DNA from: Rheinheimera sp. SA_1
GTDB taxonomy: Bacteria > Pseudomonadota > Gammaproteobacteria > Enterobacterales > Alteromonadaceae
Assembly (NCBI RefSeq): GCF_001669775.1
Contig: NZ_LXWK01000016.1
Coordinates: forward strand, 1-64,000
Length of the DNA: 64,000 bases
Direction of reading: 5' to 3'
In this document: positions 55,427 through 63,837 of the stretch, piece by piece
Layout: every line of letters starts with the position of its first letter
How positions within the stretch are numbered: position 1 is the stretch's first letter
The notes under the pieces: model-generated
Told to the model about the DNA's origin: nothing
The model's database searches: none
Seen by the model: the letters and a program-made list of their open reading frames with translations, nothing else
Position numbers and translations under genes: made by a program

Positions 55427-55948
55427 ATGAAGTACCTGCTGACGATTTTGTTGTTTTGGTTTGCCGCAACTTGTGCCCAGGCGCAGGAAGCGGACAACTA
55501 TACGCTTGGGCCTGGTGATGTGATTGTGATCCAGGTTTTTGGTGAAGATGAGCTGAAACTGGAAACGCAACTGACTGATAGTGGCACGGTGAACTATCCA
55601 TTTTTGGGGACTATCAAAGTCACCGGCATGACCATCAAACAAGTTGAACAGCATGTATATCAAGGACTTAAAGGCGATTATTTTGTCGAGCCCAATGTGT
55701 TTGTCGGAATTGTGCAATACCGGCCATTCTACATTCACGGTGAAGTGAAACAGCCCGGCGGATATCCGTATCAGCCGGGTATGACGGTCAACCAGGCCAT
55801 TGCATTAGCTGGCGGGATGACCGAGCGGGCATCGCGCGATAAAATTTTTATTTCCCGCGAAGGTGATAAAAGCAATACACAAACCGGCTCGTTAGCGAGT
55901 CGGATTAGTGCCGGTGACACCATTACCATAGAACAGAGATTTTTCTAA
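55427..55948 (+). CDS. Short polysaccharide export protein (Wza/GumB type)
   Basis: Periplasmic or outer-membrane EPS export component. The 173-residue protein has a signal peptide (cut near AQA-QEA), a poly_export domain (YTLGPGDVIVIQVFGEDEL...NYPFLGTIKVTGMTIKQVEQHVYQGL) and one SLBB domain (RPFYIHGEVKQPGGYPYQPGMTVNQAIALAGG). It lacks the C-terminal outer-membrane helix and second SLBB of E. coli Wza, and the lipobox is poor, so the neighbouring barrel protein could form the outer-membrane part. GAGGAT precedes the ATG; its stop overlaps the next start (TAATG). Confidence 0.92.
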   Translation: MKYLLTILLFWFAATCAQAQEADNYTLGPGDVIVIQVFGEDELKLETQLTDSGTVNYPFLGTIKVTGMTIKQVEQHVYQGLKGDYFVEPNVFVGIVQYRPFYIHGEVKQPGGYPYQPGMTVNQAIALAGGMTERASRDKIFISREGDKSNTQTGSLASRISAGDTITIEQRFF

Positions 55949-58143
55949 TGTCTTTAGCTGTTGAACCTCAGGGCGTCGGTCAGGTGAATGAAGAAGTCAT
56001 TGATCTGAGAAAGTATTTTTCAGTCATCAATAGGGCTAAATGGCGCATTCTGTTATTGGCAATGCTGGTTTCTGCGCTGACGGTATTTATTGTGCTGAAC
56101 CTCAAACCGGTGTTCAGTTCCCGTGCCACCTTGTTGATCGAAGCGCAGCAAGCCAAAGCGGTGAAAATTGAAGAAGTGTACGGCATGAATTCGGCGCAGC
56201 AGGAATATTACCTGACGCAATTTGAGATCCTTAAATCGCGCAGTATCGCTGAAACCGTGATTGAACGCCTGCAACTTGGCAAGCACAGTGATTTTATCGC
56301 TGAAACATCGCTGATGACTGAACTGAAAAAACAACTGCCGTTTTTACCGGATGACGCCGCAGATTTATTGTCGGAAGAAGACAAAGCTGCCCGGATTAAA
56401 GAAAAGCTGGTAGAAAAATTCGTCGCGAAATTAAGTATTGATCCGGTGCGAAAAACTCAGCTGGTAAACATTACTTTCGAATCGCATGATGCCAAGCTGG
56501 CCGCTGCTGTTGCCAATGCGGTAGGTGATGCTTATATCGAGAGCCAGCTTGAAGCCAAAATGGGCATCACCCAAAAAGCCAATGCCTGGTTAGGCGGGCG
56601 TTTAGGCGAACTGCGGTTACGTCTGGATGAGTCTGAGCTGGCGTTGCAACAATTCCGGGTTCGCGAAGGCCTGATTGATGTGGCGGGGGTGCGTAGTTTG
56701 GGTAGTCAGGAGCTGGAGCGGCTCGGCGTGGAAATTACCCAGTCGCGGGCGAAAAAAGCCCAGGTTGATGGTTTTATCCGGGTGATCTCGCAATACGGCA
56801 CCGACAAAATTGACCGGTTGGAATCCTTACCGGAAATCACCGCGCACCCAGGGGTGCAAAACGTCAAAAAAGAAGTGATTTCAGCCGAGCGTAAAGTGTC
56901 CGAGCTCAGCAAAATTTATGGTCCTAAGCATCCAAAACTGTTGGCAGCAAAATCGGAGCTGACGACAGTGCAGGACAATTTGCGCGACCAAATTCGTAAA
57001 TTAATTTCCGGTATTGAAAATGAAGCGCAAACCGCTTCTGAAAATTTACAATCACTGGAAACCGAAATGGCCCGCGCTAAAGTACAGTATCAGGATTTAA
57101 GCGGCAAAGAGACCGAATACCAGCGTCTGCAGCGTGAAGTCGAAACCAATCGCCAGCTGTTTGATACCTTTATGGCACGGCAAAAAGAAACTGAAGTGGC
57201 CGGTGATTTTAACTCTGCCATTGCCCGCTTTACTGACCGCGCTATGCCGGCCACCGAGCCGATGAAGCCAAAACGCAAATTGATAGTGATCCTGGCCTTT
57301 ATTGCGGCGCTCGGTTTTGGGGTCATTGTGGCATTTGTGATGGAGTCTTTAAACGACACCATCAAAACTACCAATGACGTTGAGCAGGTACTGCAACAAC
57401 GTGCGTTGGGTGTAGTGCCAAAAGTGCCTGGAAAAATGGCGTTAAAAGACATTAACACCATGTTTTTTAATGCCGAGCAGCGACAATTCAGTGAGTCTAT
57501 CCGCAGTATCCGCACCAGTATTTCATTGCTGGCGCTGGATAAACCGCTGCAAATCATTGAAGTAACTTCTTCTATTCCGGAAGAAGGCAAGTCGACCGTT
57601 TCCAGCAATATTGCTTTTGCTTTTGGTCAGCTGGAAAAAATTCTGTTGATTGATGCCGATATGCGCAAGCCAACCATCGCCAAACGTTTTGCCTTACCGG
57701 CCTTTCAGCCTGGGTTGGCGAATTATCTGTCGGAAACCGAAAGCCTGGATGAGTGCATTGTGCACGATGAAGCCACCGGTATTGATATTCTGACTGCTGG
57801 CACCATCCCGCTGAATCCGCTGGAACTGCTGTCGCATCCAAGGTTCGAAGCCTTGTTGGTTGAGCTGAAAAGCCGGTATCAGAAAATTGTGATAGATACG
57901 CCGCCGGTACATGCGGTCAGCGACGCGTTGGTAATTTCACGCTTTGCTGATGCGGTGTTGATGGTGGTCAAAGCCGACCAAACCCGCTCTGGGTTAATTC
58001 AACATTCGTTGTCGAAATTGGTGCATGCCCACGCCAAAGTCTTTGGTGTGGTGCTGAACGATTTAGACCTGAAAAAGGCGGAGAAATATTACGGTTCATA
58101 CGGTTATTATCAATATTATGCTGAAAAATCTGAATCATCATGA
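55948..58143 (+). CDS. Wzc/GumC-type EPS co-polymerase with tyrosine autokinase
   Basis: Inner-membrane chain-length and export regulator of 731 residues. Residues about 15-100 and 435-465 hold the Wzz-like domain with its two membrane helices (WRILLLAMLVSALTVFIVLNL and LIVILAFIAALGFGVIVAFVM), with a coiled coil between. The C-terminal BY-kinase has Walker A SSIPEEGKST, A' LLIDADMRKPT and Walker B KIVIDTPPVHAVSD, and a tail with a Tyr cluster (EKYYGSYGYYQYYAEK) that would be phosphorylated. It is coupled to wza upstream and the phosphatase gene downstream (ATGA overlap). Confidence 0.95.
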   Translation: MSLAVEPQGVGQVNEEVIDLRKYFSVINRAKWRILLLAMLVSALTVFIVLNLKPVFSSRATLLIEAQQAKAVKIEEVYGMNSAQQEYYLTQFEILKSRSIAETVIERLQLGKHSDFIAETSLMTELKKQLPFLPDDAADLLSEEDKAARIKEKLVEKFVAKLSIDPVRKTQLVNITFESHDAKLAAAVANAVGDAYIESQLEAKMGITQKANAWLGGRLGELRLRLDESELALQQFRVREGLIDVAGVRSLGSQELERLGVEITQSRAKKAQVDGFIRVISQYGTDKIDRLESLPEITAHPGVQNVKKEVISAERKVSELSKIYGPKHPKLLAAKSELTTVQDNLRDQIRKLISGIENEAQTASENLQSLETEMARAKVQYQDLSGKETEYQRLQREVETNRQLFDTFMARQKETEVAGDFNSAIARFTDRAMPATEPMKPKRKLIVILAFIAALGFGVIVAFVMESLNDTIKTTNDVEQVLQQRALGVVPKVPGKMALKDINTMFFNAEQRQFSESIRSIRTSISLLALDKPLQIIEVTSSIPEEGKSTVSSNIAFAFGQLEKILLIDADMRKPTIAKRFALPAFQPGLANYLSETESLDECIVHDEATGIDILTAGTIPLNPLELLSHPRFEALLVELKSRYQKIVIDTPPVHAVSDALVISRFADAVLMVVKADQTRSGLIQHSLSKLVHAHAKVFGVVLNDLDLKKAEKYYGSYGYYQYYAEKSESS

Positions 58144-58895
58144 TTGATCTGCATTGCCATATTCTGCCTGGCATTGACGATGGCGCCAGTGATTTAACTG
58201 AATCACTGGCGTTGTTGCAGCTGGCGGTGGCTGATGGCATCACGCAGATGGTGGCAACGCCGCATATTAATCCCGGTTATTTCGATAACACCAAACTCAC
58301 TATCCATCAGGCATTAACGCTGTTACGCCAGGCTTTGACCCAACAAAACATCGCCATACAGATTGCTGCTGCCGCCGAAATTCGGGTGACCGCCGATCTC
58401 ATGCCGGCTTTTGAGCAAGGGCAATTGCCAATTTTGGGGCATTGGCAGGGCCAACAAGTATTACTGCTGGAGTTTCCACACAGTCATATTCCGGCTGGCA
58501 GTGATAAACTGATGAAATGGTTGCAGCAGCGTGGGGTGTTGCCGATGATTGCGCATCCTGAGCGCAATCGGGATGTGCAAAACGACCCAAAAGTTCTGGC
58601 GCCACTGATCCGTGCCGGCTGTTTATTTCAGCTGACTGCTTCTTCATTGCTTGGTGATTTGGGCGAGCGTCATCAGGAATGTGCCAGGTTGTTACTGCAA
58701 CAAAAGTTATTTACGGTGATGGCAACGGATAGCCACAATTTGCTGCGCCGGCCGCCAAAATTAGCCGCTGCCAAAGTCGAAGTCAGTCGGCTGACCGACG
58801 AGCAATATGCGTTAGATTTGGTACAACTTCATCCGCAGTTAATCACTGCAGCGCTTGATTTTAACGGCGCGCTTAGCCAGGAGCATGCCCTATGA
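58140..58895 (+). CDS. PHP-type tyrosine-protein phosphatase (CpsB/YwqE-like)
   Basis: Metal-dependent phosphatase that removes phosphate from the tail of the tyrosine kinase. The 251-residue protein opens with MIDLHCHILPGIDDGASDLTESL, the metal-binding PHP signature, then ATPHINPGYF, LLEFPHSHIP, IAHPERNRDVQ and MATDSHN, with the metal His and Asp residues. It is coupled to the kinase and to the next gene by 4-base overlaps. PHP-type phosphatases with this partner are well known from Gram-positive capsule loci and occur in Vibrio-type loci too. Confidence 0.93.
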   Translation: MIDLHCHILPGIDDGASDLTESLALLQLAVADGITQMVATPHINPGYFDNTKLTIHQALTLLRQALTQQNIAIQIAAAAEIRVTADLMPAFEQGQLPILGHWQGQQVLLLEFPHSHIPAGSDKLMKWLQQRGVLPMIAHPERNRDVQNDPKVLAPLIRAGCLFQLTASSLLGDLGERHQECARLLLQQKLFTVMATDSHNLLRRPPKLAAAKVEVSRLTDEQYALDLVQLHPQLITAALDFNGALSQEHAL

Positions 58896-59683
58896 GCAAT
58901 ACTGTGCCTGGGACCGCGGACGCAACTTTGTCGGCAGTAGCTGAGCAGACTTTCGTAAAAGGTCAACAGCGGTCTTTGTTAATCCGGCGAGTCATCGCTG
59001 TGGTGTTGGCACTTAGCACCCTGGTGCTGCTGGCACCAGTGTGGCAGGCAGGCATGGCCAGTGCCAACTTTTTCCGGGTGCAGTTTCTGCTCAATGAGTG
59101 GGACAAAAACAGTGACAATCTGACACCAGAGCGTTACGCGCAAGCGTTACAGCTGATGGAAGTCACGTTGTCCAAAGATCCGGATCATCCACATTATTTG
59201 CTGAGTATGGCCAAAGTGCTGGAGTGGGGCTGGTATAAAGGTTTAAGACCAGCCTCAGAAATGGCGGTGGTGGAGCGTTATTATCAGCAAGCTATTCAAT
59301 TAAGGCCGCAGTGGCCAAACGCCTACGCCGATTATGCCTGGTACCAGAGTACAGTGCAGTTCCGACTGACTGAGGCCTTTGAGCAACTGGCGCTGGCTGA
59401 TCAATATGGGCCTTATATGCCCCAGGTGCTGCAACGGACTTTGGCAGTGGTCTATTCGCAGTGGCCACATTTAAACGCCACGCAAAAGGCTTTGGGTTAT
59501 CAGGTGCTGGCACGCAGTATTGGTGCGAGCCCACGTTTGTATAACCCGGTGATTCTGTTGGTAAAACAACATCAGATGCAGCGCCTTGGTTGCATTTATT
59601 TGCAGGCTCGGCAATCTGCAGATAAACCATACTCTGAGCTGGCGCAGCAGCGACTACAACGTGATTTTTGTCAAAACCGGTAA
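58892..59683 (+). CDS. VpsP-like EPS biosynthesis protein
   Basis: A 263-residue protein with one membrane segment near the N-terminus (RRVIAVVLALSTLVLLAPVW) and a mostly helical periplasmic part with TPR-like features (YAQALQLMEVTLSKDPDHPHYLLSMAKVLEWGWYKGL, YYQQAIQLRPQWPNAYADYAWYQS). It resembles VpsP of the Vibrio EPS locus by its position and repeat pattern. It may organise the secretion complex. It overlaps the phosphatase gene by 4 bases. Name is a tentative recognition. Confidence 0.7.
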   Translation: MSNTVPGTADATLSAVAEQTFVKGQQRSLLIRRVIAVVLALSTLVLLAPVWQAGMASANFFRVQFLLNEWDKNSDNLTPERYAQALQLMEVTLSKDPDHPHYLLSMAKVLEWGWYKGLRPASEMAVVERYYQQAIQLRPQWPNAYADYAWYQSTVQFRLTEAFEQLALADQYGPYMPQVLQRTLAVVYSQWPHLNATQKALGYQVLARSIGASPRLYNPVILLVKQHQMQRLGCIYLQARQSADKPYSELAQQRLQRDFCQNR

Positions 59684-59688
59684 CTCCG

Positions 59689-60123
59689 ATGACCGAGCAT
59701 AACGCTAAGCCCGTGCTACCAACCACCGCCGATATTCGCCAGGATCCGGGTTTACAGAAATTGCTGAGCCGGATGCCAGCCGAGGTCGGCGCAAGTTTTA
59801 CCGAGCAACAGCTTTCACATTTACGAATTGCCTTGGGTGCCAGGCAGTGGGGCAAACATCAGCTCGATTTTCGCGGTACGCTGCGGATTTTCCACTGGCG
59901 TTATTATTATGTGTTTGTTGCAGGGCGCAACATACGGGACGGCCAGCGTTCACAGCAGCAGCTTTCCAGGCTGATGCTGGCGATGATAATGTCGATGTTA
60001 CTGATATTATCCGCCGGCGTTGGCTTGCTGGTACTTTATCTGGTGAAATCGGCGCTTGGTATTGATTTATTCGACGGTTTTTCGCTGGGGATTTGGAGCT
60101 GGTTTAAGGCGTTGTTTGGTTAA
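59689..60123 (+). CDS. Small membrane protein of the EPS operon
   Basis: A 144-residue protein with one or two membrane segments (LMLAMIMSMLLILSAGVGLLVLYLV) after an N-terminal soluble part containing FTEQQLSHLRIALGARQWGKHQLDFRGTLRIF and YYYVFVAGRNIRDGQR. The latter pattern is known from short proteins next to Vibrio/Shewanella-type EPS genes that databases often mislabel as a shikimate enzyme; this is from memory. The ATG at 59689 is 6 bases after the VpsP-like stop. Last gene of the assembly operon; function unknown. Confidence 0.72.
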   Translation: MTEHNAKPVLPTTADIRQDPGLQKLLSRMPAEVGASFTEQQLSHLRIALGARQWGKHQLDFRGTLRIFHWRYYYVFVAGRNIRDGQRSQQQLSRLMLAMIMSMLLILSAGVGLLVLYLVKSALGIDLFDGFSLGIWSWFKALFG

Positions 60124-60142
60124 TAGGACCCGGTGTTAGTTC

Positions 60143-60241
60143 GGCGTACTGCCGCTGTCGCGGCGAGTAACGCCCTACGCAAAATATTGATTGTATGTGT
60201 AAATTGTAGGGCGACACTCACCGCGACAGCGGTAGTGCGCC
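60143..60241. repeat. REP/BIME-like palindromic pair, copy C
   Basis: A unit GGCGTACTGCCGCTGTCGCG...CGCCCTAC (60143-60178) and its near-complement GTAGGGCGACACTCACCGCG...GTGCGCC (60206-60241) face each other across 27 bases; about 31 of 36 positions pair. They lie between the convergent EPS operon and ttcA and could act as a bidirectional transcript end. Confidence 0.8.
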
Positions 60242-60246
60242 ATCAA

Positions 60247-61191
60247 TCAAACCAATTCTAAAGTCTGCACATGCGGTTGCTGTGTTTGCGGGCTCGTCAG
60301 CTCGGCATTATCATCATCTTCCGCAATATAACCCACCGGAACCTTTGGCACTGCCACTTTATCAAAGGCGGTATCACCTTCGGCAATTGGTGTGTAGTGG
60401 CTAACGGCCGCAAAATCAAACAGGTTTTTATCAATCATGTGCGAAGGCACGATGTTCTGCATGGCCTGGAACATGGTTTCGATACGACCTGGAAAGCGTT
60501 TATCCCAGTCCTGCAGCATTTCTTTCACCACCTGGCGTTGCAAGCCGTCCTGTGAGCCACAGAGGTTACAAGGGATGATGGGGAAACCTTTGGCGGTTGA
60601 GTATTTTTCAATATCTTTTTCGCGACAATAAGCCAAAGGCCGGATCACGATATGTTCGCCGTTATCACTTTGCAGTTTTGGCGGCATTGATTTCATTTTG
60701 CCACCGTAGAACATATTCAGAAACATCGTTTCAATCATGTCGTCACGGTGATGGCCCAGCGCAATTTTAGTGGCGCCAAGCTCTTTAGCGGTGCGGTACA
60801 AAATGCCACGGCGCAATCTTGAACATAATGAACAAGTGGTTTTGCCTTCCGGGATTTTGTCTTTAACGATAGAGTAGGTATCTTCGGTGACGATCAGATA
60901 TTCGACGCCGAGTTCAGTCAGATAACGGGGTAACACATCGGCTGGAAAGCCAGGTTGTTTTTGGTCCAGGTTCACCGCAATGATCGAAAAATCAATCGGG
61001 GCGGATTGTTGCAGATTCAGCAGGATGTCGAGCATGGTGTAGCTGTCTTTACCACCTGACAAACAGACCATGATTTTATCGCCTTGTTCGATCATCGAAA
61101 AATCAGCGATTGCTTGTCCCACGCCACGCCGTAAGCGTTTGTGCAGTTTGTTCAGATTATATTGAGCTTTTGCTTGCAGAGCGTGTGACAT
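60247..61191 (-). CDS. ttcA: tRNA 2-thiocytidine biosynthesis protein TtcA
   Basis: Adenylating Fe-S enzyme that thiolates cytidine 32 of tRNA. The 314-residue protein has the PP-loop [15 protein letters not shown], the [12 protein letters not shown] Cys pair, [19 protein letters not shown], and the later [14 protein letters not shown] Cys motif, typical of the TtcA [4Fe-4S] site. Length is normal. It sits beside uspE and fnr on the same strand, an arrangement common in Gammaproteobacteria, which links it to redox and stress physiology. Single gene or operon with uspE. Confidence 0.96.
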   Translation of the reverse strand: MSHALQAKAQYNLNKLHKRLRRGVGQAIADFSMIEQGDKIMVCLSGGKDSYTMLDILLNLQQSAPIDFSIIAVNLDQKQPGFPADVLPRYLTELGVEYLIVTEDTYSIVKDKIPEGKTTCSLCSRLRRGILYRTAKELGATKIALGHHRDDMIETMFLNMFYGGKMKSMPPKLQSDNGEHIVIRPLAYCREKDIEKYSTAKGFPIIPCNLCGSQDGLQRQVVKEMLQDWDKRFPGRIETMFQAMQNIVPSHMIDKNLFDFAAVSHYTPIAEGDTAFDKVAVPKVPVGYIAEDDDNAELTSPQTQQPHVQTLELV

Positions 61192-61295
61192 ACCAACAAC
61201 ACCAGATTACCTAAAAAATGGCGCACATTATAGCTCATTGGCCAGCTTTGCCAATCAACATCCATGATCGGCTGAGCTGGCCACTATTTAAATTG

Positions 61296-62219
61296 TTATG
61301 GAATAGCAATACTGCTGTCGGGTTTGAGCGCCAGTACATCACAATCGAGCCGGTCTATCACGTGTTCGGCGGTGTTGCCGATGATTGCTGCGGATAAACC
61401 GGTGCGACCAATAGTGCCGATGACCACCATTTCGGCGTCAATTTGCCCGGCAACACGCGGGATCACATCTTCAGGCATCCCTTCAATCACATGCACACAG
61501 CTACTGTTGATGCCGAATTCGGTGGCTAATACCATCGCTGCATCTTCATGATGGCTTCGCATACTGTCGTTGTAATCAGCCGGATTAAATTCTGGAATTT
61601 CAATCGCCACATGAATAGGTGTACCGGGGTAAGCATTCACCAGATGCACATCAGCTTGTAACATCGACGCCAGCGCTTTCGCCTGACGGATGATTCGATT
61701 GTTCAGCGCCTGATGGTGCGGCTGGCTACTACCGGCGTTGACTGCCGCCAAAATATTGCCTTTGGAAGGCCAGGCATGTTCTTTCACCAACAGTACCTGA
61801 CAAGGGCATTTACGCAGAATATGCCAGTCAGTGGGAGTGAAAATCATTGATTTGAGGACATCATGGTTATGGGTGCCTTTAATCACTAAATCATAACCAT
61901 CATCGATGACAGCTTTGACCACAGCTTCAAAGGGGCGATTGTGCCAGACCACTTTGACATGCACATTGATGCCTTTGGCGCGCGCTGGTTCGACTAATTC
62001 GTTGATCCAGATTTCGCGATCAGTAATCACGGCCTGACGCATCGATTCACGCTCTTCACCGGATAACATGGTGGTCATTTCGTAGGAAAAATCGTAGATG
62101 GATAAAAAGGCGGTGAGTCGGCAAGCGGTATGTTCCGCCAGTTCAAAGGCGCGATCTAATGCTTTTTGAATGGGTTGGCTGGGGTCGAGCACCACCAGCA
62201 CGTCCTGATAAGTTGCCAT
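61296..62219 (-). CDS. uspE: Universal stress protein UspE
   Basis: Tandem Usp-domain protein of 307 residues. Domain one (about 1-150) begins MATYQDVLVVLDPSQPIQKALDRAFELAEHT; domain two (about 155-305) has GNILAAVNAGSSQPHHQALNNRIIRQAKAL and ends DAEMVVIGTIGRTGLSAAIIGNTAEHVIDRLDCDVLAL, the GxxGRTG...GNTAE signature. UspE proteins are linked to stress survival and motility or aggregation. The ATG at 62219 has AAGGAG upstream; the frame upstream is not family-like. A possible FNR-type site lies 73 bases before it. Confidence 0.94.
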   Translation of the reverse strand: MATYQDVLVVLDPSQPIQKALDRAFELAEHTACRLTAFLSIYDFSYEMTTMLSGEERESMRQAVITDREIWINELVEPARAKGINVHVKVVWHNRPFEAVVKAVIDDGYDLVIKGTHNHDVLKSMIFTPTDWHILRKCPCQVLLVKEHAWPSKGNILAAVNAGSSQPHHQALNNRIIRQAKALASMLQADVHLVNAYPGTPIHVAIEIPEFNPADYNDSMRSHHEDAAMVLATEFGINSSCVHVIEGMPEDVIPRVAGQIDAEMVVIGTIGRTGLSAAIIGNTAEHVIDRLDCDVLALKPDSSIAIP

Positions 62220-62291
62220 CGTTGTCTCCTTGCTAAGGCCAGTTGTGTGCCTTAAGTGTAGACAACTTAAAACTATCTGCTTCTGCAATCC

Positions 62292-62305
62292 TTGTTTTGG
62301 ATCAA
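62292..62305. promoter_or_regulatory. Putative FNR-type binding site upstream of uspE
   Basis: TTGTTTTGGATCAA matches the FNR consensus TTGAT-N4-ATCAA except for one base in the left half. It is about 73 bases upstream of the uspE start and downstream of fnr, suiting control of uspE by FNR. No -10 element was verified. Confidence 0.45.
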
Positions 62306-62388
62306 ATCGAGGTTAAACAGCTAACCGACCCTGTTTTTTGACACTATCGGCACGGTGATGATGGCTTGAGTCAGGAAGCAACTTCAGA

Positions 62389-63114
62389 TCAAGGGCTAAC
62401 AGCCGCAACATTGGTCATGCCCGCGACTTTGCTCAGGCCGGCAAAATCACTGATCACAATCAATTTACCGTCAACATGGATCAGCTCATCTTTGTGAAAA
62501 CGGCCGAGCAAACGGCTGATGGTTTCTACAGTTAAGCCAAGGTAATTGCCAATTTCGCCACGGGTCATCGTCAACCGGAATTCTTTTTTCGAAAAACCCC
62601 GATTGCCAAACCGTTGCGCCAGATTGGTTAAAAACGCCGCCAGTTTTTGTTCAGCGGTTTTACGATTCAACCACAACATCATTTGTTGGTCGCCGGAGAT
62701 ATCCTGACTCATCAGCCGCATCAGTTGTTGCCGCAGTTTCGGTAACTGATCCAGTAGTGGTTCCAGCGTATGATAGGGAATTTCGCACACCATCGCCGTT
62801 TCCAGCGCCTGCGCGTAGCTTGGATGCTGTTGATTGCCGATGGCGTCAAAACCAATGACATCGCCCGGCAGATGAAAACCGGTAATTTGTTCTTCACCTT
62901 GCTCGGTCAGGGTGTAGGTTTTAAAAGATCCGGTCCGCACGGCATACAACGCATGCAATGGTTTGCCAGCTTCAAACAGGTGATCACCTTTATGCGACGG
63001 GCGTTTACGCTGAATAATGTCGTCCAGTTGATCCAGTTCGGCCGTGTTTAAAGAGAACGGCAGGCACAGTTGGCTGAAACCACAGTCCTGACAATTAATA
63101 GCGGAAGCACTCAT
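62389..63114 (-). CDS. fnr: FNR-family oxygen-sensing transcription regulator
   Basis: Global regulator of anaerobic metabolism with an O2-labile [4Fe-4S] cluster. The 241-residue protein has Cys8, Cys11 and Cys17 ([11 protein letters not shown]) plus Cys110 (AMVCEIP) as cluster ligands, the cNMP-type beta-barrel ([32 protein letters not shown]), and the DNA-reading helix [24 protein letters not shown], with the E-x2-R of TTGAT-reading members. It lies between uspE and the SafE-type gene, near cbb3 oxidase assembly genes which FNR often controls. Confidence 0.95.
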   Translation of the reverse strand: MSASAINCQDCGFSQLCLPFSLNTAELDQLDDIIQRKRPSHKGDHLFEAGKPLHALYAVRTGSFKTYTLTEQGEEQITGFHLPGDVIGFDAIGNQQHPSYAQALETAMVCEIPYHTLEPLLDQLPKLRQQLMRLMSQDISGDQQMMLWLNRKTAEQKLAAFLTNLAQRFGNRGFSKKEFRLTMTRGEIGNYLGLTVETISRLLGRFHKDELIHVDGKLIVISDFAGLSKVAGMTNVAAVSP

Positions 63115-63156
63115 AGGGGAAGTTTCCAGTTTGTGGCCAAAATGCAGGCCATCAGC

Positions 63157-63834
63157 TTAAAAAAATAACCTTAATAGTGCAAGGGATATTGTGTGGCAAC
63201 CATAAGCGAGCAACAACAAAGCGGCGCTATAACGCACCCAAGGCTGGTTTTTCCAGCGTGTTAATGTTGAAGCGGCCTGACCGGCGACCAGCAATGCCGG
63301 TAAAGTTCCGACCCCAAAAGCCAACATCCACAGCGCACCGTCCAAAGCGGAACCGCTGGCCAGACTCCAGCTCAGACTGGAATAGACCAGACCACAGGGC
63401 AAATAGCCCCAGCCCCAACCGTAAGCAAAGGCTTTGGGCAAGGTATTGAGCGGTAACAGGCGCTTGGTTAACGGCTGAATATGCCGCCATAAGCGTGAAC
63501 CAAGCTGTTCGAGGCCGGTTAACACACTGGACAGTTTCGCGATGTAAAGCGCCATCAGGATCAACATCAGACCGGCCAGCAGTTGTAGTGCCTGCCGGGC
63601 GATGCCGCCAAAGCCCATGGCCTGAAAACCTAACCAGCCGACCAGGCCGCCAAGCAAGGCATAACTGCAGATCCGACCGGCACTTAATGCCAGCTGGAAT
63701 CGTAAGCGTTGCCAGCGGCTTTGCTCAGGCAGCATCATCTGCAAGGCGCTGGCGATACCTCCGCACATCACCAGGCAATGACCGCTGCCCGTTAATCCGA
63801 TAAGCACTGCTGCCAGCATCTCCATCAGCGGCAA
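63157..63834 (-). CDS. SafE/TauE-type membrane protein of the cbb3 oxidase cluster
   Basis: A 225-residue integral membrane protein with about six helices. The opening LIGLTGSGHCLVMCGGIASALQ (a GHCxxMCGG motif) and GYLPCGLVYSSLSWSLASGS are typical of the sulfite-exporter TauE/SafE or DsbD-2-like proteins found next to ccoS in many proteobacteria; a role in copper or haem handling for the oxidase is proposed for such genes but not proven. The start is TTG at 63834 or ATG at 63825. It lies 3 bases after ccoS on the same strand and 42 bases before fnr. Confidence 0.85.
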   Translation of the reverse strand: MPLMEMLAAVLIGLTGSGHCLVMCGGIASALQMMLPEQSRWQRLRFQLALSAGRICSYALLGGLVGWLGFQAMGFGGIARQALQLLAGLMLILMALYIAKLSSVLTGLEQLGSRLWRHIQPLTKRLLPLNTLPKAFAYGWGWGYLPCGLVYSSLSWSLASGSALDGALWMLAFGVGTLPALLVAGQAASTLTRWKNQPWVRYSAALLLLAYGCHTISLALLRLFF

Positions 63835-63837
63835 CCG

